Shown: one piece after another, positions 14,235-23,351 of the stretch
Numbering within the stretch: position 1 is the stretch's first letter
Layout: every line of letters starts with the position of its first letter
Assembly: GCA_910588075.1 (NCBI GenBank)
Contig: CAJUOS010000009.1
Span: forward strand, 1 to 52,084
Direction: 5' to 3'
Length of the DNA stretch: 52,084 nt
From: an uncultured Erysipelotrichaceae bacterium
GTDB lineage: Bacteria > Bacillota_I > Bacilli_A > Erysipelotrichales > Coprobacillaceae
Notes under the pieces: generated by a model
Databases searched by the model: none
Seen by the model: the letters and a program-made list of their open reading frames with translations, nothing else
Told to the model about the DNA's origin: nothing
Made by a program: the position numbers and the translations under genes

Positions 14235-16478
14235 ATGAGAAATAAAAGGATATATATTGCTATTTTTATTATATTTTTGTTTGCTTTTTTAGGATTTTCT
14301 TTTCAAACTTTTACAAAAGATAATAATCAATTAAATACAAAAGGTATTATGGATCATTTAGAAGATATTTGTAAACAAACATCAAATATGTATTATAGAA
14401 AATTTGATAGTGCTAAAAATTTAATTACAAATACTTGTTCTTTATTGAGTGATCATTATTATGATTATGAAGATATTGGAAAAATATTAAATAATTTAGA
14501 AAAAGATAATAATTTATTTAATAGAATTTGGTATTTAGATAAAGATAAAAAATCTCATAATTATTATAAAAATGAAGTTTTAAAAACTAATGGAAATTAT
14601 GTAGAAGAAATATTTAAAGGACATACAGGTATTTCAGATGTTTTTTCTTCTGCTTATAATCAAAAAGATATTATTGCTATTTATTCACCTGTTTATCAAA
14701 AAGAAGAGATAGTTGGTGGAGTTGTTGGTATTATTGAAATTAATGATGAAGATAATAATTTTATATATGATGATTTCTTTGATGATAATGCTTATGTTTT
14801 TGCTACTACAAAAGAAGGGCAAATTATTACAAAAGTAAAAAATCATAATACATTATATTTAGGAGCAAATTATTTTGAATTTTTAAAAGAAGATGTTGTT
14901 TTTAAAGAGAATTCTTATGAATCTGTAATTGAAAATATGCATAATAATAGATCAGGATATATAAAATATGCTTCAAAGAATAATGGGAGAATATGTTTCT
15001 ATACACCTGTTTCTATTAATAATTGGTATGTATTTACGATTATATCTGAAGATTTTGTAATTCATCAAAATAATCAAATGAATAATATTACACTTCGTTT
15101 TACATTAAGTTTAATGATTGTTTTATTTTGTATATTTTCAATTATTGTATATTATTTTATGAAAACAAAACATCATATAGAAAAAATAAATAATCAATTA
15201 GTTGTTAATCATAAAAAAATAGAATCTATATTAAAATTAACAAGTGATAGAATATTTGAATATCATGTAGATGATGATGATTTTATTTTAGATGCTTGGA
15301 ATAATCAGCCAAAAGTTGAATTTCATCATTTTTTAAAAAATCTATCAGATTATGAATTTGTTATAAGTGAACATGAAAATTTATTTAAAGAAAAATTTAA
15401 TCAATTAATGAATGATGAAAAAGAAATAACTTTTGATGCAAAATTACCATATATTAGTCAAGATTTAGAAACATGGTTTCATATTTCTATGATTAAAATA
15501 TCTAATCAAACATTTATAGGGACTTTTCAAAATAGTACAAAACAAATGGATGAATACAATCAATTATTAGAAAATCAAATGTTTAAAAATTCAGTATATG
15601 CTCATGCTTCAAGTATGTTTGCATTGAATTTAAAAAGTAAGAAAGTCATTATATCTCATAGTGAAGGAAAATATAAAAATTATGTTGATTATGATTATGA
15701 GAATCAGTTTATGAGTCAATTTTTAAAAAAAGTTTATGAAGATGATAGAAAATTAGTAAAAGATTTCTTTAGTTATCAAAATATACAAAAATTATTTCAG
15801 AATTCAGATCAAAAAGATATACTTGAATTTAGATATTATCGTTCAAAAATCAATAAATATGAATGGAGAAGATGTAGGGTTGGATTTGAAAAACAAAGTC
15901 GTAATAATGATATTATTATGATTGCATATTCTAACAATATTGATGATGAAAAGAAAATACAATTAGAAAATGAATATAAAGCAAAAAAAGATAGTTTAAC
16001 TGATTTATTTAATAGAGATACATTTAATCAAAAAGTTGATGAATATTTATCTCAAAAACATTTTAGTCAACAATATAGTGCATATATGATTATAGATTTA
16101 GATAATTTTAAATATATTAATGATACTTTAGGTCATGACATGGGAGATCAAGTATTAAGAAAATTTGCACTTATTTTAAAAGAAATCTTTAGTGAAAATA
16201 GTTATATAGGTCGTTTTGGTGGTGATGAATTTTTAGTCTTTATATTTAATCAGGAATCTAATATTGAAATTGAAAATAAAGCTAATAAATTATTAGAAAA
16301 AATGAAAGAAATAAATGATCAATATATTGAAAATTTATCTTGTTCTATTGGAATTTGTTTTGTTGAAAATGAAAATAATTTTGAAAATTTATTTAAAAAG
16401 AGTGATAAAGCATTATATATGTGTAAGAATTCTGGGAAAAATAGTTATAAAGTTTATAAAAATCAAAGAAAGGAATAA
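14235..16478 (+). CDS. Membrane diguanylate cyclase (Cache-type sensor, GGDEF)
   Basis: The 747-aa protein has TM1 (about 5-25) and an extracellular Cache-like sensor (about 30-280, ending SGYIKYASKNNGRICFYTPV...NWYVF). TM2 (about 285-308) and a PAS-like central region follow, then a GGDEF domain (about 590-745). It should make c-di-GMP from GTP: DSLTDLFNRD, DLDNFKYINDTLGHD and GGDEF (662-666) are intact. The inhibitory RxxD site, normally five residues before GGDEF, reads SENS, so product inhibition is probably lost. Transcription passes a c-di-GMP riboswitch and terminator. It interrupts the conserved dnaN-S4-recF order. AAAGGAG precedes the ATG. Confidence 0.9.
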   Translation: MRNKRIYIAIFIIFLFAFLGFSFQTFTKDNNQLNTKGIMDHLEDICKQTSNMYYRKFDSAKNLITNTCSLLSDHYYDYEDIGKILNNLEKDNNLFNRIWYLDKDKKSHNYYKNEVLKTNGNYVEEIFKGHTGISDVFSSAYNQKDIIAIYSPVYQKEEIVGGVVGIIEINDEDNNFIYDDFFDDNAYVFATTKEGQIITKVKNHNTLYLGANYFEFLKEDVVFKENSYESVIENMHNNRSGYIKYASKNNGRICFYTPVSINNWYVFTIISEDFVIHQNNQMNNITLRFTLSLMIVLFCIFSIIVYYFMKTKHHIEKINNQLVVNHKKIESILKLTSDRIFEYHVDDDDFILDAWNNQPKVEFHHFLKNLSDYEFVISEHENLFKEKFNQLMNDEKEITFDAKLPYISQDLETWFHISMIKISNQTFIGTFQNSTKQMDEYNQLLENQMFKNSVYAHASSMFALNLKSKKVIISHSEGKYKNYVDYDYENQFMSQFLKKVYEDDRKLVKDFFSYQNIQKLFQNSDQKDILEFRYYRSKINKYEWRRCRVGFEKQSRNNDIIMIAYSNNIDDEKKIQLENEYKAKKDSLTDLFNRDTFNQKVDEYLSQKHFSQQYSAYMIIDLDNFKYINDTLGHDMGDQVLRKFALILKEIFSENSYIGRFGGDEFLVFIFNQESNIEIENKANKLLEKMKEINDQYIENLSCSIGICFVENENNFENLFKKSDKALYMCKNSGKNSYKVYKNQRKE

Positions 16479-16508
16479 TTTATGAATTATTGAATTATTC
16501 TTTTTTTT
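16473..16508 (+). terminator. Terminator after the diguanylate cyclase gene
   Basis: GAATAATT (16473-16480) pairs with AATTATTC (16493-16500), followed by eight Ts. The stem is AT-rich. Confidence 0.6.
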
Positions 16509-16657
16509 CTTTCAAATTTCTATTTTAAGACACTTTTTTATAAAAATGATATTTATATCTTTTTTTAATTAATTGTTAATATAAGCCCTAAAAACTACCA
16601 TTTTTTAATAATTTATGTTATAATTAATATTGTTTTTATGAAAGAGAGTGACTTTTG

Positions 16658-16873
16658 ATGAAAGAAATTATAATTGATACTGAGTATATTACATTAGGTA
16701 AATTTTTAAAATATGTAAATGCAGTTGACTCTGGAGCCATTGCTAAAATGGTTATCTTAGATGGTCATGTTTTAGTCAATGATGAAGTAGAAATGAGAAG
16801 AGGAAAGAAATTAAGAAATGGCGACAGAATTTCTTTTGATGGAATGAATTATATAATCAAAAATGAAGATTAA
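16658..16873 (+). CDS. yaaA: S4-domain RNA-binding protein YaaA
   Basis: The 71-aa protein is essentially one S4 domain: ITLGKFLKYVNAVDSGAIAKM, then DGHVLVNDEVEMRRGKKLRNGD in the usual S4 order. It belongs to the small YaaA/YbcJ-like family found between dnaN and recF in Firmicutes; a role in ribosome assembly has been proposed for relatives. The ATG at 16658 has a GAGAGTG site; a TTG one codon upstream is less likely. The end overlaps recF by 11 bases, showing translational coupling. Confidence 0.9.
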   Translation: MKEIIIDTEYITLGKFLKYVNAVDSGAIAKMVILDGHVLVNDEVEMRRGKKLRNGDRISFDGMNYIIKNED

Positions 16874-17957
16874 TCAATTAGAATTAGTTCATTTTAGAAA
16901 TTATAAGAATTGTACTGTCCAATTTCATCCTTTTATTAATATTTTTATAGGAAAGAATGCTCAAGGGAAAACAAATTTATTAGAATCTCTATATATTTTA
17001 TCTTTATCAAAAAGTTTTAAAACTAATATTATTGATGAATTAATATATTTTCAAGAAGATTTTGCAAAAGTTACTGGACAAATTGAAACAAATCATAGAA
17101 ATATGGATTTAGAAATTATATTTTCATCTTTTGGTAAAAAAGCAAAGATTAATCATAAAGAAGTTAAAAAAAGTAGTGATTATGTTGGATATTTAAATGT
17201 TGTTTTATTTATTCCAGAAGATTTAATGTTAATTAAAGGAAGTCCAAAATTAAGAAGAAAATTAATAGATATGGAGATTTCTAAAATTTCTCCTATTTAT
17301 ATGTATAATTTAAATAAATATTATAAATTATTAAAAGAAAGAAATAAGTATTTAAAGATATTACATGATAAGCATAGTCAAGCTGATGAATATTTAGAAG
17401 TTTTAAGTGAACAGATGGCTGAAATACAAGTTGATTTAATTAAAAAAAGAATAGAATTTGTAGATTTGTTGAATGAAATTGCATCATCTATGTATGATTA
17501 TATTTCATTACATGAAGAAATGTTAAAAATAGAATATAAATCTCATTATAAGAAAATTGATTATCAAACAATTTTTAATAAATATGAAAGAAATTATCAA
17601 AGAGATATTCAATATAGTCAAACAGGAGATGGATTACATAAAGATGATATGTTGATGTTTTTAAATGATAAAGATGCTGTTACATTTGCTTCACAAGGAC
17701 AACAAAGATCTATTGTTTTAGCAATTAAGATAGGATTATTAGAATTAATAAAAAAAGAGATTGGTGAGTATCCCATATTATTATTAGATGATGTTTTAAG
17801 TGAATTAGATGATACAAGAAAAACAAAATTATTAAATCTTATTCAAAATAAAGTTCAAACTTTTTTAACTTCAACATCTATTGATGGAATACATCATCAA
17901 GTTATAGATAAAGCTAAGAAAATTTATATAGAAAATGGTCAAGTGAAAGGAGATTAA
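16863..17957 (+). CDS. recF: DNA replication and repair protein RecF
   Basis: RecF helps load RecA onto gapped DNA in recombinational repair. The 364-aa SMC-like ATPase has FRNYK (about 11-15), Walker A GKNAQGKT (about 30-37), the ABC signature-type region FASQGQQRS near 280, and Walker B PILLLDDVLSELD near 310. It overlaps the S4 gene and is one base ahead of gyrB. Confidence 0.96.
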   Translation: MKINQLELVHFRNYKNCTVQFHPFINIFIGKNAQGKTNLLESLYILSLSKSFKTNIIDELIYFQEDFAKVTGQIETNHRNMDLEIIFSSFGKKAKINHKEVKKSSDYVGYLNVVLFIPEDLMLIKGSPKLRRKLIDMEISKISPIYMYNLNKYYKLLKERNKYLKILHDKHSQADEYLEVLSEQMAEIQVDLIKKRIEFVDLLNEIASSMYDYISLHEEMLKIEYKSHYKKIDYQTIFNKYERNYQRDIQYSQTGDGLHKDDMLMFLNDKDAVTFASQGQQRSIVLAIKIGLLELIKKEIGEYPILLLDDVLSELDDTRKTKLLNLIQNKVQTFLTSTSIDGIHHQVIDKAKKIYIENGQVKGD

Positions 17958-17958
17958 A

Positions 17959-19881
17959 ATGGAAGAAAGTAAAGTAACACATAGCTATGATGAATCTGAT
18001 ATTCAAGTATTAGAAGGATTAGAAGCTGTTAGAAAAAGACCTGGTATGTATATTGGGACAACTTCTTCTCGAGGGTTACATCACCTTGTATGGGAAATCG
18101 TAGATAATTCTATTGATGAAGCCTTGGCTGGATTTTGTAATGAAATAAAAATTATTTTAGAAAAAGGCGATATTGTTAAAGTTATTGACAATGGACGTGG
18201 TATGCCTACTGGTAAACATGCAAAAACAGGTAAGAGTACAGTTGAAACAATACTTACAGTTTTACATGCTGGTGGTAAATTTGGTGGTGGAGGCTATAAG
18301 GTATCTGGTGGTCTTCATGGTGTTGGTGCTAGTGTTGTTAATGCATTGAGTGAATGGTTAGAAGTTTATGTTCATCGTGATGGTCATGTTTATTATCAAC
18401 GTTTCGAAAATGGAGGAAATCCTAAAGATAGTTTAAAAATTATTGGAGAATGTGAAGATACAGGAACAACTGTTGTATTTAAAGCTGATCCTTTAATTTT
18501 TGAAGAAACAACTGTATATGATTATGATACATTAAATCAAAGAATAAGAGAATTGGCATTCTTAAATAAAGGTTTAAAATTAGTCTTAGAAGATCAACGT
18601 ATAGAACCATATAAAACCAATACATATCATTATGAAGGTGGTATTAAGGAATATGTTGCATTTTTAAATAAAAATAAGACAGCTATTCATGAAGAAATTA
18701 TTTATGTAGAAGATGAAGTAGATGATATTAAAGTTGAAGTAGGAATGCAATATAATGATGGATATCAACCTAATATTTATTCATTTTGTAATAATATTAA
18801 TACTCATGAAGGTGGAACACATGAAGAAGGTTTCCGTCTTGCTTTAACAAGAGTTGTTAATAATTATGCTAAAAATAAGAATTTTTTAAAGAAAGATGAA
18901 GATTCATTAAGTGGAGAAGATTGTCGTGAAGGATTAACAGCTATTATTTCTGTTAAACATCCTGATCCACAATATGAAGGACAAACAAAAACAAAATTAG
19001 GAAATGCTGAAGTAAGAAAAATAGCAAGTAATATTATTTCAACAGCATTAGATAAATTTTTATTAGAGAATCCTGATACTGCAACAATTATTATTAATAA
19101 AGCTATTGTTGCTTCAAGAGCAAGAATGGCTGCTAAACGTGCAAGAGAAATGACAAGAAGAAAAACAGCTTTAGATAGTATTGCTTTACCAGGAAAATTA
19201 GCTGATTGTTCATCTAAAGATCCTAGTGAATGTGAAGTTTTTATTGTCGAAGGGGATTCAGCAGGTGGTAGTGCAAAAAGTGGTAGAGATCGAAGAACAC
19301 AAGCTATTTTGCCATTAAGAGGTAAGATTTTAAATGTTGAAAAAGCAAGATTAGATAAGATTTTAGGAAATGCTGAAATTCGTTCTATGATTACAGCATT
19401 TGGAACTGGAATTGGAGAAGATTTTGATTTAACAAAGTTAAGATATCATAAAATTGTTATTATGACAGATGCCGATGTAGATGGTGGACATATTCGTATT
19501 TTAATGTTAACTTTCTTATATCGCTTCTTAAGACCTTTAATTGAGCAAGGTTTTGTTTATGCAGCTCAACCACCATTATATTTATTAAAACATGGAAAAG
19601 ATGAAAATTATCTTTATAGTGACTATGAATTACAAAAATTAAGAGAAGAATTAGGTCCAAATGCAAAATATACTATTCAAAGATATAAAGGTTTAGGTGA
19701 AATGGATGCTGAACAATTATGGGAAACAACTATGAATCCTGAAAAACGTGTATTATGGCAAATAGATTTAAATGATGCAATGCAAGCTGATGCAATGTTT
19801 GATACTTTAATGGGTGAAAAAGTAGAACCAAGACGTGAATTTATTCAAGAACATGCTCAAGAAGCAGAACTTGATTTATAG
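17959..19881 (+). CDS. gyrB: DNA gyrase subunit B
   Basis: GyrB supplies the ATPase of gyrase, which introduces negative supercoils. The 640-aa protein has the GHKL ATPase (VDNSIDEALAGF, then DNGRGMPTG) and a transducer with QTKTKLGN. The Toprim domain has EGDSAGGSAKSGRDRRTQA and DADVDGGHI for metal binding, and the tail RRxFI is conserved. GAAAGGAG overlaps the recF end. It forms a pair with gyrA 16 bases on. Confidence 0.98.
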   Translation: MEESKVTHSYDESDIQVLEGLEAVRKRPGMYIGTTSSRGLHHLVWEIVDNSIDEALAGFCNEIKIILEKGDIVKVIDNGRGMPTGKHAKTGKSTVETILTVLHAGGKFGGGGYKVSGGLHGVGASVVNALSEWLEVYVHRDGHVYYQRFENGGNPKDSLKIIGECEDTGTTVVFKADPLIFEETTVYDYDTLNQRIRELAFLNKGLKLVLEDQRIEPYKTNTYHYEGGIKEYVAFLNKNKTAIHEEIIYVEDEVDDIKVEVGMQYNDGYQPNIYSFCNNINTHEGGTHEEGFRLALTRVVNNYAKNKNFLKKDEDSLSGEDCREGLTAIISVKHPDPQYEGQTKTKLGNAEVRKIASNIISTALDKFLLENPDTATIIINKAIVASRARMAAKRAREMTRRKTALDSIALPGKLADCSSKDPSECEVFIVEGDSAGGSAKSGRDRRTQAILPLRGKILNVEKARLDKILGNAEIRSMITAFGTGIGEDFDLTKLRYHKIVIMTDADVDGGHIRILMLTFLYRFLRPLIEQGFVYAAQPPLYLLKHGKDENYLYSDYELQKLREELGPNAKYTIQRYKGLGEMDAEQLWETTMNPEKRVLWQIDLNDAMQADAMFDTLMGEKVEPRREFIQEHAQEAELDL

Positions 19882-19897
19882 TAGAGGAGGTTAAATC

Positions 19898-22363
19898 ATG
19901 GAAGAAAGAGGAATAAAGAAAAGAACTTTAACTGAAGAAATGAAAAAGTCTTTTATTAATTATGCAATGTCTGTTATTGTTCAAAGAGCACTCCCTGATG
20001 TTAGAGATGGTTTAAAGCCTGTACAACGTCGTATTGTTCATGGAATGAATGAATTAGGTTGTTATAGTGATAAGCCATATAAAAAATCTGCTCGTATTGT
20101 TGGAGAAGTTATGGGGAAATATCATCCTCATGGAGATTCTTCAATTTATGAAGCATTAGTTCGTATGGCACAAGATTTCTCATATCGTTATATGATTGTT
20201 GATGGACATGGAAATTTTGGTTCAATAGATGGTGATGGTGCAGCTGCACAACGTTATACTGAAGCAAGAATGTCTAAAATTTCAATGGAATTAGTGAAAG
20301 ATATTAATAAAGATACTGTTAATTTTATTCCAAACTATGATGGAGAAGAAACAGAACCAGAAGTATTACCAGCAAGATTTCCTAACTTATTAGTCAATGG
20401 AACAACTGGTATTGCCGTTGGTATGGCAACAAATATACCTCCACATAATTTAGGGGAAGTTATTGATGCTATTTTAGCTGTTTCTAAAAATCCTGATATT
20501 TCAATATTAGAATTAATGGAAAATTATATTCAAGGTCCAGATTTTCCAACTGGAGGATATATTTTAGGTAAATCAGCAATTAAAAAAGCTTATGAAACTG
20601 GTAATGGATTGATTGTTATGAGATCTAAGACAGATATTATTGATATTCATGGAGGAAAGAAAGCTATTGTTGTTACTGAACTTCCATACATGGTTAATAA
20701 AGCTAGATTAATTGAAAAAATGGCTGATCATGTTAAAGAAAAACGTATAGAAGGAATTACTGAAATTAGAGATGAATCTAATAGAGAAGGAATTCGTATT
20801 GTTATTGAACTTCGTAAAGATGTTCAACCAGAAGTTATTTTGAATCAATTATTTAAGTTAACTGCTTTACAAACAACTTTTGGTGTTAATTCTATTGCTT
20901 TAGTTAATAATGAACCACAAACTTTAAATTTAAAGCAAATGATTTCTTATTATTTAAAACATCAAGAAGAAGTTATTAGAAGAAGAACAGCTTTTGATTT
21001 AAAGAAAGCAGAAGATAGAGCTCATATATTAGAAGGATTAAAAAGAGCATTAGATAATATTGATGCTATTATTGAATTAATTAGAAGTTCAAGAACAACT
21101 GAAATTATTCAACAAAGATTAATGGCTGAATTTGATATGTCTGATAGACAAGCTAAAGCTATTAGAGAAATGCAACTTCAAAGATTAGCTGGATTAGAAA
21201 GAGAAAAAATTGAAAATGAATTAAAACAATTATTAGAATTTATAGCTGATTTAAAAGATATTTTAGCTAATCAGCAAAGAGTTTTAGAAATTATAGAAGT
21301 AGAATTATTACAAATTAAAGATAAATTTGCTGATAAAAGAAGAACAGAGATTATTCAAGGAACATTTGATTTAGAAGATGAAGATTTAATCCCTGTTGAA
21401 GATGTTATTATTTCATTAACAACAAATGGTTATATTAAGCGTATGCCTGTTGATACATATAAAACACAAAATAGAGGTGGTAGAGGTATCAAAGGTATGA
21501 GTACTAATGAAGATGATATAGTTAATTCATTAATGAATATGAGTACACATGATGATTTATTATTCTTCACTAATTTTGGTAGAGTTTATAGAATTAAAGG
21601 TTATAATGTACCAGAATTTGGAAGAACTGCTAAAGGTTTACCAGTTGTTAATTTATTAAATTTAGATAAAAATGAATGTGTTAAATCAATGATTTCTATT
21701 GATAGAAATCAAATAGATGAACAAAAACAATTGTATTTATTCTTTGTAACTTTAAATGGTTTAGTTAAAAAGACACCATTAGAAGAATTTAAAAATATTA
21801 GACAAACAGGAAAAATAGCAATTGGTTTAAAAGATAATGATGAATTAATTTCTGTAAAATTGACATTAGAAGATCATCAAATATTAGTTGCAGCTTCTAA
21901 TGGTAAACTTGTTAGATTTGAAGGCAAAGATGTTCGTTCTATGGGAAGAACGGCATCAGGAGTTAGAGGTATTAATGTTGATGGTAGCCATGTTATTGGT
22001 ATGACAACAGATGGAGAAGGACAATTTATTATGGCTATTAGTGAAAATGGTTATGGAAAAATGTCTCCACTTGAAGATTATCGTTTATCACATCGTGGTG
22101 GTAAAGGTGTTAAGACTATTAATACAACATCTAAAACAGGACAACTTGTTGCATTAAGAGCTGTTAATGGAAATGAAGATTTATTAATCATAACAAGTGA
22201 AGGTATTATTATTAGGCTTCCAATGGAACAAGTTAAAACTGCTGGAAGAAATACACAAGGTGTTAGATTAATAAAAGTTGCAGAAGGATCTGTTGTTTCT
22301 AGTGTAGAAGTCGTTGAAAAATCAGAAGATATTGATGAAGAAAATCAAGAAATAGAGGAATAG
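19898..22363 (+). CDS. gyrA: DNA gyrase subunit A
   Basis: GyrA cuts and rejoins DNA. The catalytic Tyr is Y120 in AAQRYTEARMS, and the quinolone-pocket segment reads HGDSSIYEAL (Ser and Glu at the two key positions, the usual susceptible Gram-positive form). The C-terminal beta-pinwheel includes the GyrA box QNRGGRGIKG near residue 525, which separates gyrase from ParC. The length of 821 aa is normal; the end is acidic. AGGAGG precedes the ATG. Confidence 0.98.
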   Translation: MEERGIKKRTLTEEMKKSFINYAMSVIVQRALPDVRDGLKPVQRRIVHGMNELGCYSDKPYKKSARIVGEVMGKYHPHGDSSIYEALVRMAQDFSYRYMIVDGHGNFGSIDGDGAAAQRYTEARMSKISMELVKDINKDTVNFIPNYDGEETEPEVLPARFPNLLVNGTTGIAVGMATNIPPHNLGEVIDAILAVSKNPDISILELMENYIQGPDFPTGGYILGKSAIKKAYETGNGLIVMRSKTDIIDIHGGKKAIVVTELPYMVNKARLIEKMADHVKEKRIEGITEIRDESNREGIRIVIELRKDVQPEVILNQLFKLTALQTTFGVNSIALVNNEPQTLNLKQMISYYLKHQEEVIRRRTAFDLKKAEDRAHILEGLKRALDNIDAIIELIRSSRTTEIIQQRLMAEFDMSDRQAKAIREMQLQRLAGLEREKIENELKQLLEFIADLKDILANQQRVLEIIEVELLQIKDKFADKRRTEIIQGTFDLEDEDLIPVEDVIISLTTNGYIKRMPVDTYKTQNRGGRGIKGMSTNEDDIVNSLMNMSTHDDLLFFTNFGRVYRIKGYNVPEFGRTAKGLPVVNLLNLDKNECVKSMISIDRNQIDEQKQLYLFFVTLNGLVKKTPLEEFKNIRQTGKIAIGLKDNDELISVKLTLEDHQILVAASNGKLVRFEGKDVRSMGRTASGVRGINVDGSHVIGMTTDGEGQFIMAISENGYGKMSPLEDYRLSHRGGKGVKTINTTSKTGQLVALRAVNGNEDLLIITSEGIIIRLPMEQVKTAGRNTQGVRLIKVAEGSVVSSVEVVEKSEDIDEENQEIEE

Positions 22364-22382
22364 AAATGTCTATTCCTTTTCA
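22356..22382 (+). terminator. Terminator of the recF-gyrB-gyrA operon
   Basis: GGAATAGA - AATG - TCTATTCC forms a perfect 8-bp stem followed by TTTT; it overlaps the gyrA stop codon. Confidence 0.8.
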
Positions 22383-22398
22383 TTTTATTCTACAATAT

Positions 22399-22427
22399 TT
22401 GACAAACAATATATTCTTCTCTACAAT
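22399..22427 (+). promoter_or_regulatory. Promoter of the DUF4230 gene
   Basis: A perfect TTGACA (22399-22404) and TACAAT (22422-22427) are 17 bases apart, shortly before the gene start at 22450. Confidence 0.8.
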
Positions 22428-22449
22428 GGAAATAGAGTAGGTGAGGATA

Positions 22450-23064
22450 ATGTCAGAAAAAAAGATACATATTAATCAAACATTAAAAAATATAATAGCA
22501 ATTGTTATTATTGCTTTAGTATTTTTCTTTGTAGGTAAGTTATGGCCAAGTGGTGAAGAACCAACTAAAATGACAAGTGATTTATTATCACAACAAATAC
22601 AAAATATTAGTGAATTAGCTGTTGTAGAATATAATTACACAAATATGGGTAAATTTGAAAATCAAGCTACTTTTTATGGTTGGAAAGTTCCATTTACAAC
22701 AAAAAGTTTTATTATTTCTTATGATGGAAAGATAAAAGTAGGTATTGATATGAGTTTAGTAGAAGTAAAAATAAAAGGAAAAAATATTTCTGTTTTTGTT
22801 CCAGAAGCTAAAATTTTATCTCATGAAATTGATGAAAAAAGTATAGAAATTTTTGATGAAACAAAGAATATTTTTAATCAAATTAGTATAACAGATTATA
22901 ACCAATTTGCTATTGATCAAAAAGATAAAATGGAAACAAGTGTTAAAGAAAAAGGAATTATAAAAGAGGCTCAAGAGAAAACAGAAAAAGTCATAACTTC
23001 TTTTATTAAATCATCATATCAATTATCTGATGATTATGAAATTAATGTAAACATTCAAAAATAA
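22450..23064 (+). CDS. DUF4230 family membrane-anchored protein
   Basis: The 204-aa protein has one N-terminal membrane helix (about 15-32) after a short basic cytoplasmic tail, followed by an external region. That region includes ISELAVVEYNYTN, YDGKIKVGIDMSLVEVKIKG and ISVFVPEAKILSHEID, the pattern of DUF4230 proteins. The biochemical role of this family is not established. The ATG at 22450 follows AGGTGAGG; the GTG nine bases earlier lies in that site. It stands alone between its own promoter and a terminator. Confidence 0.78.
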   Translation: MSEKKIHINQTLKNIIAIVIIALVFFFVGKLWPSGEEPTKMTSDLLSQQIQNISELAVVEYNYTNMGKFENQATFYGWKVPFTTKSFIISYDGKIKVGIDMSLVEVKIKGKNISVFVPEAKILSHEIDEKSIEIFDETKNIFNQISITDYNQFAIDQKDKMETSVKEKGIIKEAQEKTEKVITSFIKSSYQLSDDYEINVNIQK

Positions 23065-23204
23065 TTAATTTAAAATATCTATTTTAATTTATTTAGCAAC
23101 TTAAAAGAAGAAATTAAATAATTAATTATATTTCTAATATATTTATTTTTCTATTTATAAGAAAAATGGATAAGTCATCTTTAATAAATATATATTTTTT
23201 TAAG

Positions 23205-23238
23205 AAATCATGGTTTATTTATCATGATTTTTATTTTT
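23205..23238 (+). terminator. Terminator after the DUF4230 gene
   Basis: AAATCATG (23205-23212) pairs with CATGATTT (23223-23230), followed by a T-rich tract. The gap from 23065 to this hairpin shows nothing else. Confidence 0.6.
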
Positions 23239-23290
23239 GTTATTGAATTATTTATTGATAAAAATAGTTTCATTTAATTTTAATAAAATA

Positions 23291-23318
23291 TTGAAAAAAG
23301 AAATAATTGTTGTATAAT
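23291..23318 (+). promoter_or_regulatory. Promoter of the symporter gene
   Basis: TTGAAA (23291-23296) and TATAAT (23313-23318) are 16 bases apart, about 30 bases before the ribosome site AGGGAGGG. Confidence 0.65.
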
Positions 23319-23351
23319 GTTGATAATTTGGGTATTTTTAGGGAGGGTATT

